The notes below the pieces were generated by a model. That model saw nothing but the letters and a program-made list of their open reading frames with translations, did no database searches and was not told the origin of the DNA. Below are positions 45,898 to 54,337 of a stretch of 64,000 bases of DNA, one piece after another; position 1 is the first letter of the stretch; every line of letters begins with the position of its first letter. The stretch lies in the NCBI GenBank assembly GCA_958296405.1, contig OY282519.1, positions 3,146,132 through 3,210,131 on the forward strand. Direction: 5' to 3'. Position numbers and translations under genes: made by a program. This DNA comes from an uncultured Pseudomonadales bacterium (GTDB taxonomy: Bacteria > Pseudomonadota > Gammaproteobacteria > Pseudomonadales > Azotimanducaceae).

Positions 45898-46872
45898 TTA
45901 GCCGCCGGATTGCTTGGCCAAGCTGGTGTACACGCGGTTGACGAAGCCGAGCGAGCTGCTTTCGTCGCCGTAGCGCTCGTCCAAATCCGCCGTCACTTTC
46001 GCCGCAACCACCTCTTCCAAGGACTGGCCGTCCGCCATCAGCGCCGCCACGCGGCCACGCACCGTCTTCAGCATGTCGATGTACGCCTCCAAGGCGGCGT
46101 AATCCGTCACCTCGCCATGCCCGGGAATGACGATGGCGTCCCGCGGCAGCTCATCGGCGATGGCTTGGCAGAAGGCGATCATGCCGTCGATGTCGCCGCC
46201 GCTGTCCGCGTCGATGAACGGGTAGCCGGTGTTGTTGAACACATCGCCGAAATGCACCGCGTTGTGGCCGCGGAAGATCACTGCGGTGTCGCCCGTGGTG
46301 TGCGCCGGGCCGGCATGGATGAGGTCTATCTGCTCGCCGTTGAAGTGGAACTGCATGCGGTCTTCATAGGTGATGACCGGCAAGGCATCGGCGGGATAGG
46401 GTTGTTGACCGTACTTCGCCATCACCATGTTGATGATGCCGCCGGTAGCCATGTCTGCCCGGGCGTTGGCGTGCGCCACGAGCTTGGTGCCGGCCGGCCC
46501 CAAGGCCAAGTTGCCCTCGGCATGGTCGAAGTGCCAATGCGTGTTGACGGCGTAAGTGATCGCCCCGCCGCCGAGTTCGGCGATGGCCGCGTTCACTTTC
46601 GGAATCATCTCCGGAAACTGGTCGTCAACGATCAGCACGCCGTCTGGCCCCACCGAAGCGCCGATGTTGCCGCCGGCGCCGAACAGCACATAAAGGTTTT
46701 CGCCCACCTGCTCGGCGCGCACCTCCATGGCCTCAAGGTCCCACCCAAACTGGGTGAGCAGCTGGTCGAGGTTCAGCACGTCGTCCTGGGCGGCGCTTGT
46801 GAGCGCAAGCCCCGCGGCTGCGGCGATCAGTGTTTTGCGTAGCGTTGTCACGGTTTCCCCCTTGTTTCTCAT
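45898..46872 (-). CDS. Exported metallo-beta-lactamase-fold hydrolase (second copy)
   Basis: The 324-residue protein has a signal peptide, a binuclear motif NTHWHFDHAEGN (HxHxDH), an AGPAHTTGDTAVIF histidine and IPGHGEV. VDDQFPEMIPKVNAAIAELGGG is shared with the homologue at 30353-31285, to which it is clearly but distantly related. The Trp-Phe pair differs from that of the first copy. It converges on nadA with 13 bp between and is upstream of the acyl-CoA dehydrogenase gene on the same strand (14 bp downstream of its stop). The substrate is unknown. Confidence 0.8.
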   Translation of the reverse strand: MRNKGETVTTLRKTLIAAAAGLALTSAAQDDVLNLDQLLTQFGWDLEAMEVRAEQVGENLYVLFGAGGNIGASVGPDGVLIVDDQFPEMIPKVNAAIAELGGGAITYAVNTHWHFDHAEGNLALGPAGTKLVAHANARADMATGGIINMVMAKYGQQPYPADALPVITYEDRMQFHFNGEQIDLIHAGPAHTTGDTAVIFRGHNAVHFGDVFNNTGYPFIDADSGGDIDGMIAFCQAIADELPRDAIVIPGHGEVTDYAALEAYIDMLKTVRGRVAALMADGQSLEEVVAAKVTADLDERYGDESSSLGFVNRVYTSLAKQSGG

Positions 46873-46886
46873 GCCCGCGCGGCGCG

Positions 46887-48059
46887 TTAGTCCGGCAGGC
46901 CCAAAATGCGTTTGGCGATGATGTTGAGCTGCACTTCCGAGGTGCCGCCCTCAATGGAGTTGGCCCTGGAGCGCAGCCATTGGCGCGGAGCGTCCAGTTC
47001 CGCCGGCTCGAAGCCATGGCCAGACCAACCGAGCGCTTGGGTGCCCATGATGGACATCAATAGCTCGTTGCGGCGTTTGTTTTGCTCGGTGCCGTAGTAC
47101 TTGAAGAACGACGACAGAAACGTTGGCGCCTTGCCGCTCTGCAGTTCCTCGCCATTGCGCCGCACGGTCAGCCCGAAGACGCGCTCGTTCATGCTGTGCT
47201 CGAGCACCTGCGCCCTGACCGCATCGTCCGCGATGCGCCCATCCACTTCGCCGGCGCAGCGCTTTGCCGCCGCGGCAAGCGTCATGCCGCCACCCCCGCT
47301 GCCCATGCCGCCGCCGATGGAGGTGCGCTCGTACTGCAGCAGGCGCTTCGCCACGGTCCAGCCTTGGCCCGGTTCGCTGACGACGTTTTTCTTCGGCACG
47401 CGCACGTCGTCGAAGAACACTTCGCAAAACGGCGAGGCGCCGCTGATGAGCAAAATCGGCTTCACCGAAACGCCGGGCGAGGCCATGTCGAAGAGCAGAA
47501 AGGTGATGCCCTGGTGTTTGGGGGCGTTCGGGTCGGTGCGCACGAGGCAGAAAATCCAATCCGCCCGGTCTGCGCCGGAGGTCCAAATCTTCGAGCCGTT
47601 GATGATGTAGTCGTCGCCGTCTTCCTCGGCGCGCGTCCGCAGGCCCGCCAAATCGGAGCCGGAGCCGGGTTCGCTGTAGCCTTGGCACCACCAAATGTCG
47701 CCCCGCGCGATCTTCGGCAGGTGCTCGGCGCGTTGTTCATCCGAGCCGAACTCAAGCAGTGCCGGCCCGATCATGGAGAGCCCCATGCCCACCAACGGCG
47801 GCCGCGCGTTGATGCGACGCAGCTCTTCCTGCAGCACATCGTGGTCGGGCTTGGACAGCCCGCCGCCACCGTAGGCCACAGGCCATCTTGGCGCCGTCCA
47901 GCCGCGCTCCGCCATGCGGTCCATCCAGCGCTTCGTGTCTGGGTTGCGGTATCGAGCGCGCCGGCCACCGCCAGGGTACTCGTCGTCCTGCATGGGCGCC
48001 CGCATGCTCGGCGGGCAATTCTCCTCGAGCCATGCTCGCGCTTCGGCTCTGAAACTCAT
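46887..48059 (-). CDS. Acyl-CoA dehydrogenase
   Basis: The 390-residue flavoprotein starts at ATG 48059 (MSFRAEARAWLEENCPPSM) with a GGAGAGAAAGG ribosome site, overlapping the amidohydrolase stop by 4 nt. It shows WWCQGYSEPGSGSDLAGL (FAD and substrate loop), and the C-terminal IEGGTSEVQLNIIAKRILGLPD typical of the family. The catalytic Glu probably lies in the same C-terminal region but is not assigned with confidence. It works in an operon with an amidohydrolase and an MBL-fold protein, so it may degrade an unusual acyl ester or lactone-derived acid. Confidence 0.85.
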   Translation of the reverse strand: MSFRAEARAWLEENCPPSMRAPMQDDEYPGGGRRARYRNPDTKRWMDRMAERGWTAPRWPVAYGGGGLSKPDHDVLQEELRRINARPPLVGMGLSMIGPALLEFGSDEQRAEHLPKIARGDIWWCQGYSEPGSGSDLAGLRTRAEEDGDDYIINGSKIWTSGADRADWIFCLVRTDPNAPKHQGITFLLFDMASPGVSVKPILLISGASPFCEVFFDDVRVPKKNVVSEPGQGWTVAKRLLQYERTSIGGGMGSGGGGMTLAAAAKRCAGEVDGRIADDAVRAQVLEHSMNERVFGLTVRRNGEELQSGKAPTFLSSFFKYYGTEQNKRRNELLMSIMGTQALGWSGHGFEPAELDAPRQWLRSRANSIEGGTSEVQLNIIAKRILGLPD

Positions 48060-49255
48060 CCTTTCTCTCCTTGAGGACTGATTTCCCGCCCCCGCGTCAA
48101 CACCAACGCCGGCGACGCAAGGGCACTGAGATCCGCCAACGGGTCTCCCTCGACGAACAACACGTCTGCAGCGAGCCCCGGCGCCAAGCGCCCCGTCTCG
48201 CTGCCTAAGCCGATGGCCGCAGCGCAATCCGAAGTGGCCGTACGCAGGGTTTGCACCGGCGAGAGCGCGGCCAAGTGGGCAAACACCGGCAGGGCGCGGG
48301 GCAGATCGTCGTGCGGCACGTTGGGGATGCCGGCGTCTGTCGAGGCGATGAGACGCACGCCGGCGGCGCGCATCTTGGCGAAAGAGGCCACGACGCGATG
48401 TTCGGACTGGCCGCCGCCTATGAAACGCCGCCACCCAGAATTGATGGTGGGAGACACCCACGCTCCGTTGGCCACAATGCGCTCGGCGATGGCTTGCACA
48501 TAGCCGTCTTGAGCCGGTTCCTTGCCCAGCCAAGAGCAGTGTTCGATGGTGGTGACGCCGGCCCGCGCCGCATGGTTTATGCCGGCCGTGGCATGGCAAT
48601 GCGCCGCCACGTCGTAGCCGTGGCCGCGGGCGCAGCGCACGATGGCGGCGACCGTCTCCGCATCGTATTGCGCGTCGCGCTGCGAGGAGCCTTTGGTGAG
48701 AAAGCCGCCAGTCGCCATCACCTTGATGAGGTCCACACCATGGGCGGCTTGACGTTCGATCACCGCCGCGGCGCTCTCGGCGTCCTCGGCTTCGCCACCC
48801 CAGAAGTGGCAGTGGCCGCGCACGCTCGTCACCGGCTGGCCGGCGCAAAGCAAGCGCGGGCCGGGCAACTCATCGGCCAAGATGCGATCGCGCACGGCGA
48901 GCTCCAGCCATTTGCCGCCACCCAAGTCTCGCGCGGTGGTGATGCCAGCTTGCGCCATCGCCAAGGCGCGCGCTTCAATGCCCGAAACGATGGCGTCGTC
49001 GGACACGGCGAGTTGGTCATCAGGCATCCTGATCGCTGGGTCAAGCGTCATGTGGACATGGGCGTCGATGAGGCCCGGCAACGCGGTGAGGCCAGCCATG
49101 TCGCGGCTGGCGGCGTTGCCGGCGCTGGAGGATGCATCATCCAGCGCCACGATGCGGCCACCTTCCACCGTCAAGCTGTCGGCTTCGGCATAGTCGGCCG
49201 CCACGCCATCCCAGACGCGAACGTTGCGATAAGTCACGCGCTCCACGGGCTGCAT
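48056..49255 (-). CDS. Amidohydrolase
   Basis: The 399-residue protein has the N-terminal metal motif IDAHVHMTLD (HxH), a Lys in LIKVMATGGF, His residues in AAHCHAT and TIEHCSWLG, and Asp in ASTDAGIPN. This is the amidohydrolase superfamily metal centre (Zn/Ni) as in imidazolonepropionase-like or dipeptidase-like groups. No signal peptide is visible, so it is cytosolic. It sits at the 5' end of an operon with the acyl-CoA dehydrogenase. The substrate is unknown. Confidence 0.85.
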   Translation of the reverse strand: MQPVERVTYRNVRVWDGVAADYAEADSLTVEGGRIVALDDASSSAGNAASRDMAGLTALPGLIDAHVHMTLDPAIRMPDDQLAVSDDAIVSGIEARALAMAQAGITTARDLGGGKWLELAVRDRILADELPGPRLLCAGQPVTSVRGHCHFWGGEAEDAESAAAVIERQAAHGVDLIKVMATGGFLTKGSSQRDAQYDAETVAAIVRCARGHGYDVAAHCHATAGINHAARAGVTTIEHCSWLGKEPAQDGYVQAIAERIVANGAWVSPTINSGWRRFIGGGQSEHRVVASFAKMRAAGVRLIASTDAGIPNVPHDDLPRALPVFAHLAALSPVQTLRTATSDCAAAIGLGSETGRLAPGLAADVLFVEGDPLADLSALASPALVLTRGREISPQGEKG

Positions 49256-49378
49256 TGTACCCGCCCCAACCTAGGCCGCTTCGCCACAGGCGCGGCCGGC
49301 GCCCTCCGCCGGCGCGGAGGCTGGTCGGGCGTTGCGGCGGCAGCGGCGAGCCACCGAGTTCATCGCGGGCTGACCGCC

Positions 49379-50107
49379 CTAGCCCGCGGCGGCGGCCTGC
49401 AACAGGCGGGGCAGATAGCGGCGCGCGCGAGCCACCAGTTCCGCCTCGTTGGTAGCCCGCGCCGGCTGAAACTTCACACGATGACCGAGCCAGCGCCACA
49501 AGCGTTGCACGCCACGTTCACCTGGCGTGACACGCCGTGCGCCAGTGAGGCCGAAGGCATCGTTCACCCACGCCGCCACCTCCGCCGGCGTCGCCAGATG
49601 CAGCGCTTGGCGGCGCCTTCGCAGCCGCCGCAGCGATTCGCCGCGGCGTTCGCTTTGGTTGCAGTTGCGTTTCATCTGGCGCAGCACCGCGCTCGCAGCC
49701 CGCGGGTCTTGCATGAGCGCGTCGAGTTCCGGGCGCAAGGATTTAAGCACCTTGCGCCATGCGGCGCTGCCTTGCGCCTTCTCCGTTAGCGTGCCGATGG
49801 CATGGGCAGCGCTATCCCGCTCGCGGTGGCCGCCCTCGCGGGCGCGTCGGAAGATCTCCCGCCAAGCGCCAAGATCATGCACACGCCCGCGCCGACACGG
49901 GCAAAGCTCGCGCAATACCGCGCAACGGGCACCGTGATCGCTGCTGCGAAGCGCGGTGAGGAGATGGCCGATGTGATCTGGCCGGCCGACACGGCAGCCA
50001 GCCGCCGCTGCGGCGCCAATGGCTGCCGGTTGCGGGGCCGCGGCAGTCAGTCTGGATACCTTGGGTGCGAGTGCGGAACGTCTCGCCCGTAGGCCGGCGT
50101 CTTCCAT
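49379..50107 (-). CDS. Basic helical-repeat (HEAT-like) protein in the RiPP locus
   Basis: The frame from ATG 50107 encodes 242 residues, rich in Arg and Leu with repeated helical pairs (HLLTALRSSDHGARCAVLRELC, AWREIFRRAREGGHRERDSAAHAIGTL). The organisation is HEAT-like. The first ~35 residues overlap the RiPP precursor gene out of frame, so the true start may lie within 50000-50047. No metal or nucleotide motif is seen. Being encoded directly after a leader-peptide gene, it may bind or handle the precursor, as some repeat proteins do. The family was not identified. Confidence 0.5.
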   Translation of the reverse strand: MEDAGLRARRSALAPKVSRLTAAAPQPAAIGAAAAAGCRVGRPDHIGHLLTALRSSDHGARCAVLRELCPCRRGRVHDLGAWREIFRRAREGGHRERDSAAHAIGTLTEKAQGSAAWRKVLKSLRPELDALMQDPRAASAVLRQMKRNCNQSERRGESLRRLRRRRQALHLATPAEVAAWVNDAFGLTGARRVTPGERGVQRLWRWLGHRVKFQPARATNEAELVARARRYLPRLLQAAAAG

Positions 50108-50352
50108 TCATGGCCGCCGGCGGCGGCTTGGAGATCGGCGCTGGTGAGCCTGGCATCCGGCGGCAGCACGAGATGCGCCGTGGCCGCGTTCTCCTCGTGA
50201 ACCGTGATCGACAAGGACTGGGGCACCTCAATGCCAAGCGCCTCCTTGATCGCAGCCTTCGGGTCATCGATCAGGCGCGCCCGAAAGCCTGCGTCCGCAG
50301 CGGCCCGATTGATGAGCTCCACCCGCATTTCTCCGTGGGTCTTCGTCGTCAT
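50047..50352 (-). CDS. NHLP (nitrile hydratase leader) family RiPP precursor candidate
   Basis: The 101-residue product starts at ATG 50352 with an AAGGAG ribosome site. Its first ~78 residues match nitrile-hydratase-alpha-like leaders: MRVELINRAAADAGFRARL, LIDDPKAAIKEALGIEVPQ and SLSITVHEENAATAHLVLPP. Such NHLP leaders precede RiPP cores and usually end in GG. Here GG is at 79-80, followed by a 21-residue core (81-101) beginning HEWKTPAYG and ending PRYPD. No maturase, transporter or radical-SAM gene lies nearby, so it is orphan or depends on distant enzymes. A catalytic nitrile hydratase is excluded because it lacks the C-x-x-C-S-C motif. Confidence 0.7.
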   Translation of the reverse strand: MTTKTHGEMRVELINRAAADAGFRARLIDDPKAAIKEALGIEVPQSLSITVHEENAATAHLVLPPDARLTSADLQAAAGGHEWKTPAYGRDVPHSHPRYPD

Positions 50353-50457
50353 GGCATTTTCTCCTTAAAAAGCTGTGTGGTGTCGTGAACACCGCTGGGC
50401 TCCGCCCTTGTGCCACGCTCTCACGCTATACCTGCACCCCCGGCATGTCAACGCGAT

Positions 50458-50480
50458 TGTCGATAGCTGTCGATGTCGAT
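50458..50480. repeat. Triple TGTCGAT repeat upstream of the RiPP precursor
   Basis: TGTCGAT occurs three times within 23 bp (50458-50464, 50468-50474, 50474-50480). It sits 106-128 bp upstream of the RiPP precursor ATG, reading ATCGACA on its coding strand. It could be a regulator binding site or the terminal sequence of a lost IS. Downstream sequence also shows repeated ATCTGTCCG-like words (50490-50525), which favours the mobile-element idea. Confidence 0.35.
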
Positions 50481-51007
50481 GGCAAATTGATCTGTCCGCT
50501 TTTGGCAGCACGTCATCTGTCCGGTTCTCCCGCTGACCGGACGAGCCCTGCGGGCAACCGTCCCACCAGCGTTTTCAGCAGGGTACGTTTTGCTGAAGGC
50601 TGCCCCGATCCGCCGTCGGCGCCTCCTCACCACGACCACGCCATCGGCTAGCGCAGTGCCATATCTACCTGAGCCGGCACAATCCGGCCAACCGTGAGGA
50701 ACGTGGTGGCCCGTCGGTGGGTGCCGCGGCATCATCCCGGCGTCACCTGTCATGTAAGAGGGAACGGTGACACCCGCTGAGATGCGGCGGCCGGTTGGTG
50801 GGCACCGAGGCCTCGCCTTTCCACCAAATGCTCGCCTTTAGCCCCAACGGAGCCGCTGATGCATGGGCTTCCCGGGCAGTTCATCGCCAAGCCTGACCCG
50901 TGCCATGCGCAGCGGCAGAAAATGTTAGGAGATTGCGTAAAACCTTTTGCTTTTGCAGTTTCCTTATGGCATTGTTTTGCATACCTTCAGCGGATCAATC
51001 GGCGGCT
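50481..51007. other. Non-coding stretch, possible IS-end remnant
   Basis: No gene is recognised in these 527 bp. Around 50490-50530 the words GATCTGTCCG and CATCTGTCCG recur. The rest is composition-normal with no long frame that looks like a protein. Confidence 0.4.
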
Positions 51008-51493
51008 ATGGATTTCAAGACGTTTCGCGACAATGCGCCCGAGGCGAAGAAAGGGTTGCTCCAACGGCGCAAAGACATTGGCAACGACATCAACACCTTG
51101 GAGCAGCAGGTTCAAGCAGCCAAAACGGAACAGGCGCGCATCGACGCGGAGTTGTCCGCCATGGAAGCCTTCGAGTCTGCGCTGTCTGGCGTTCCAGCCA
51201 GCCAGGCACGGGCGAAGCCGCGCGCGAAAGCCGGCGCCAAGCGCGGCGTGCGAGGCAAGGCTAGGCAAGGGGGCCGCATCGGCCGCAAGTCTTCCCGCCG
51301 TGTGCAAATCGTCGAAATCATCCAAGCCGCAGGAGCGGATGGCATCGGCCGCAGCGCCATCATTGCGGCGCTTGAGGAAGGCGGCGACGCCATCAACGAC
51401 AAATCTGCCAAGCAATCTGTCAGCAACGCCTTGGCAGCGCTCAAGAACTCCGGCGAAGTGTCCCACGCTAACCGCATCTACCGAATGCCGTGA
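51008..51493 (+). CDS. Coiled-coil protein with C-terminal winged-helix-like domain
   Basis: The 161-residue product, from ATG 51008, has a helical, charged N-terminal half (EAKKGLLQRRKDIGNDINTLEQQVQAAKTEQARI) likely to form a coiled coil, a basic Ala/Lys/Arg linker (KPRAKAGAKRGVRGKARQGG), and a C-terminal segment (VQIVEIIQAAGADGIGRSAIIAALEEGG through SNALAALKNSGEVSHANRIYRM) resembling a winged helix. A DNA-binding role is likely. The region upstream is AT-rich and may hold the promoter. The family was not identified. Confidence 0.6.
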   Translation: MDFKTFRDNAPEAKKGLLQRRKDIGNDINTLEQQVQAAKTEQARIDAELSAMEAFESALSGVPASQARAKPRAKAGAKRGVRGKARQGGRIGRKSSRRVQIVEIIQAAGADGIGRSAIIAALEEGGDAINDKSAKQSVSNALAALKNSGEVSHANRIYRMP

Positions 51494-51903
51494 GCGCGGC
51501 GCCTAGCGCCAACGTTTGACAGATACGCCCTAGATGGCCTATGCGCCTGTGGCGGGCCGCCGTCGCGGGCGTCTGTTGCAACCATGATTGGCATGATGGG
51601 CTGACAACCTGCGTCGCCGGCAAACAATTGCTCAGTGCGTGGGCAGCTTTTCGCTGGCGGCCAATCGGCGGTGATGCTGCTTCCAATGGCTCAGTCGCGG
51701 CTTCAATGGCACGGATGCGGGTTCTAATGGCGCATAGGGTACGGTGTCGTTCAATGCGCCAGCGACGCGGACGCAGCAAGGCCGTGACGGCGGCACATCG
51801 CGCAAGCAATTGATGCCGCACCGTTAGGCCGCGCAAACCAGCACAGGCCATCGGCGCAGCAGCACACGAAGCTGACGCGCCCATGAAGCCGCGTGGAGGA
51901 AGA
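51494..51903. other. Intergenic region with short AATGGC repeats
   Basis: No gene is recognised. The word AATGGC occurs at 51685, 51705 and 51726, in near-copies of TTC(C/T)AATGGC at about 20-21 bp steps. A related AATGCG follows at 51752. This could be chance in a low-complexity spacer. The region lies 3' of the tRNA-Gly gene. Confidence 0.35.
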
Positions 51904-51979
51904 TGGAGCGGGAAACGGGATTCGAACCCGCGACCCCCACCTTGGCAAGGTGATGCTCTACCAGCTGAGCTATTCCCGC
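51904..51979 (-). tRNA. tRNA-Gly (anticodon GCC)
   Basis: The 76-nt minus-strand gene folds into a full cloverleaf. The acceptor stem is GCGGGAA/TTCCCGC, the D-loop region AGCTCAGCTGGTAGAGC, the anticodon stem-loop ACCTTGCCAAGGT with GCC at its centre, the T-arm GCGGGTTCGAATCCCGT. The discriminator base is T. The CCA tail is encoded. Confidence 0.95.
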
Positions 51980-52026
51980 TTAAGCGCCCTATTCTGCACA
52001 AAACCCCCGGCGAAGGAAACCGCACC

Positions 52027-52725
52027 GTGAAGACGCCGCGCTTGCCGCATCGCCAGTCCCTTTCGCCACGCGAAGCCATCGCCACCCAGCGACGGCTCGC
52101 GCAGCGGGTGTCGCTCGCGCCGACGGGGCACGCCGTTCGCTACATGGCGGGGTTGGACTGCGCGTTCACGACAGACCGCGCCTTCGCCGTGGCGGTGGTG
52201 TGGGACATTCAGTCGCAATCGATGGCGCAGGCGCGGGGCGCGAGCGCCAAACTTCGCTTTCCCTACATCCCCGGCCTCTTGTCCTTCCGCGAAGCCGCGG
52301 TGCTGCTGCGAGCGCTCGCCAAGGTGCGCCACCAAGTGGACGCGCTCTTATGCGATGGCCAAGGCATTGCCCATCCGCGGCGCTTTGGCCTTGCCTGCCA
52401 TCTTGGCGTCGCAACAGGCATCCCGGCATGTGGGGCGGCCAAATCATTGCTGGTTGGCGAACATGAAGACTTGGCGCCAGCGCGCGGGGCCACCACGTCG
52501 CTCATGCACCGCGGCGAACGGGTGGGCACCGTGGTGCGCACCCGAGACGCCACGCGACCGATCTACTCAAGCCCAGGGCATCTATGCTCCATCCCGCAAG
52601 CTGCGGCGCTCACGCTGCAGTGCGGCGCCGGCTATCGAATGCCGGAACCGACGCGCCTCGCAGACCGGTGGGCCGGCATGCTGAAGCGTGGCGAGATCAC
52701 CCAGCGCGGGTTGAGCGACTTGTAG
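52027..52725 (+). CDS. nfi: Endonuclease V
   Basis: The 232-residue protein, from GTG 52027 with an AAGGA ribosome site, carries the endonuclease V motif PYIPGLLSFRE (residues 79-89) and the catalytic acidic residues D44 (GLDCAF), E89 and D110 (CDGQG), plus HPRRFGLACHLG. The enzyme nicks DNA near deaminated bases, especially hypoxanthine. It begins about 50 bp downstream (in plus sense) of the divergent tRNA-Gly gene. It has no other operon partner. Confidence 0.9.
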   Translation: MKTPRLPHRQSLSPREAIATQRRLAQRVSLAPTGHAVRYMAGLDCAFTTDRAFAVAVVWDIQSQSMAQARGASAKLRFPYIPGLLSFREAAVLLRALAKVRHQVDALLCDGQGIAHPRRFGLACHLGVATGIPACGAAKSLLVGEHEDLAPARGATTSLMHRGERVGTVVRTRDATRPIYSSPGHLCSIPQAAALTLQCGAGYRMPEPTRLADRWAGMLKRGEITQRGLSDL

Positions 52726-52933
52726 CCCTCTCTCAGCAGAAACACACACCAGAGATAGCAGGAGCGAGGCCGCTGCGCGCGAGCTCAGCCAAAGCAGTTT
52801 GAGCGCCGTGCAGCCGCTCGGCGCCAAACGGATGGCTGGCGCCTTGTGCCCGGCGACGGGCGCTTGTGTGGACAGGCGCTGGCCATGCAGGTAGCTTCGC
52901 CCACATCTCAATGCAGCGACGGGGGAGGTTGCC

Positions 52934-54124
52934 TTGCCAAGACCATTGGATGGCATACAGGTGCTCGACACGGGGCTCTTAGTGCAGGGGCCACAAGCAG
53001 CCGCGTTGCTCTCGGACATGGGCGCCGCGGTGATTAAGGTGGAACTGCCTGGCTTCGGAGACCAAGCGCGCTTCATTCCACTTTCCGCGGAGGATTTCCG
53101 CAGCGCGTACTTCACCGCCTGCAACCGTGGCAAGCGCGGCTTGACGCTGGACTTGCGCACCGAGGCCGGCGCAAACGTCTTCAAACGGTTGGCGAAGACT
53201 GCCGATGTGGTGGTGAGCAACTTCAAGCCCGGCACCATGGATGCGTGGGGGCTCGGCCATGAACAGCTCTCAGCCATCAATCCAGGCATTGTGTGGGCCG
53301 CCGGCAGCGCGTTTGGCCCCGTGGGGGTGGACGCGCAACGGGAAGGGGCAGACCTCGCCGGCCAAGCGGCGGGCGGCCTCATCAGCACCACCGGACGCGA
53401 TGGAGACCCGCCAACGCCGGTGGGCGTGACCATCGCCGACCACATCGCCTCATTGAACATGGTTGCGGGGATACTCGCGGCGCTGCACGCGAGGCGCACC
53501 AACGGCCGCGGCCAACGGGTGGAGGTTTCACTGCTTGGCGGGCAAATCTGGGCGCAAGCGGCCGAATACTCACACTTCCTGCTCACCGACCAAGTGCCCG
53601 GGCGCGCCAACTACGGCCATCCCCTGCTGCCCGCGCTGTACCGCATCTTCCCCACCGCCGATGGATGGCTCGGCCTCATCGGCGTGCCGCCAGACGCAAT
53701 GGACGCATTCTTCGCCGCGTTGGGCAAACCGGAACTCGCGTTGGATGAACGACTGCACGGGGCGCTCCCCACGCAGGAAACCATGACTTGGCTGGCCGGT
53801 GTTGTGGAAGCCGCATTCAAAACCAAGACAACAGAGCACTGGTGCGCCACGCTCCGCGAAGCTGGCGTGCGGTACGCACCCGTGCGCGACTACCGCGCCG
53901 TGGTCGCAGACCAAGGCACCTGGCAAAACGGCTACTTCGCCGAAGCCGCAGACGCCGCCGGCCAAACGCACCGCGTGGTGGGAACGCCCATCCGCATGAG
54001 CGAAACGCCGCTGGCACCAGCGGCCGCCGCCCCGGCATTGGGCGAGCACACGGACGAGATTCTGCACGAGGCGGGCTATGGGGAGGAAGAGATTGAGGGG
54101 TTTCGGAAGGCTGGGGTGGTGTAG
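52934..54124 (+). CDS. CaiB/BaiF family CoA-transferase (second)
   Basis: The 396-residue protein starts at TTG 52934, preceded by a GGGGGAGG ribosome site. It shows GIQVLDTGLLVQGPQAAALLSDMGAAVIKVELPGFGD, NRGKRGLTLDLRTEAGANVFKRL, FKPGTMDAWGLG and the C-terminal LGEHTDEILHEAGYGEEEIEGF. It belongs to the same family as the gene at 38759-39982 but differs from it throughout. It is separated by 208 bp from endonuclease V and ends just before the tRNA-Ser region. The substrate is unknown. Confidence 0.85.
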   Translation: MPRPLDGIQVLDTGLLVQGPQAAALLSDMGAAVIKVELPGFGDQARFIPLSAEDFRSAYFTACNRGKRGLTLDLRTEAGANVFKRLAKTADVVVSNFKPGTMDAWGLGHEQLSAINPGIVWAAGSAFGPVGVDAQREGADLAGQAAGGLISTTGRDGDPPTPVGVTIADHIASLNMVAGILAALHARRTNGRGQRVEVSLLGGQIWAQAAEYSHFLLTDQVPGRANYGHPLLPALYRIFPTADGWLGLIGVPPDAMDAFFAALGKPELALDERLHGALPTQETMTWLAGVVEAAFKTKTTEHWCATLREAGVRYAPVRDYRAVVADQGTWQNGYFAEAADAAGQTHRVVGTPIRMSETPLAPAAAAPALGEHTDEILHEAGYGEEEIEGFRKAGVV

Positions 54125-54303
54125 GTGATCCGAAACGGGCGGGGCGGGTGGTTACTGGGGATTGGAGTCTTCCGGCCACCTCGTATTGCGAACATCCTCT
54201 ACGGTGTGAGCGTCCCCGCCAACGACTCCCCTACGATGGCGGGACAACGCGGCTCCGCCCAAGGCGCGGCAAACTGCTAGAATCCATCCGTGAAGGGGTG
54301 CGA

Positions 54304-54337
54304 GGGGCCAAGCTCCCTTTCGCGGGAGCTTGGCCTC
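54304..54337 (+). other. Strong hairpin upstream of tRNA-Ser
   Basis: GGCCAAGCTCCC (54306-54317) pairs perfectly with GGGAGCTTGGCC (54324-54335) around the loop TTTCGC, extended by a G-T and a G-C pair. No T-run follows, so it is not a classical intrinsic terminator. A TAGAAT (5/6 of a -10) lies about 25 bp upstream at 54275-54280. The stem may lie in the leader of the tRNA-Ser transcript. The rest of 54125-54473 holds no recognised gene. Confidence 0.5.

Noticed and set aside
51541-51813. 90-aa frame in the spacer 3' of tRNA-Gly
   Set aside because: Low-complexity, Arg/Met/Ser-rich translation without ribosome site; it covers the AATGGC words, which probably explain its oddity.
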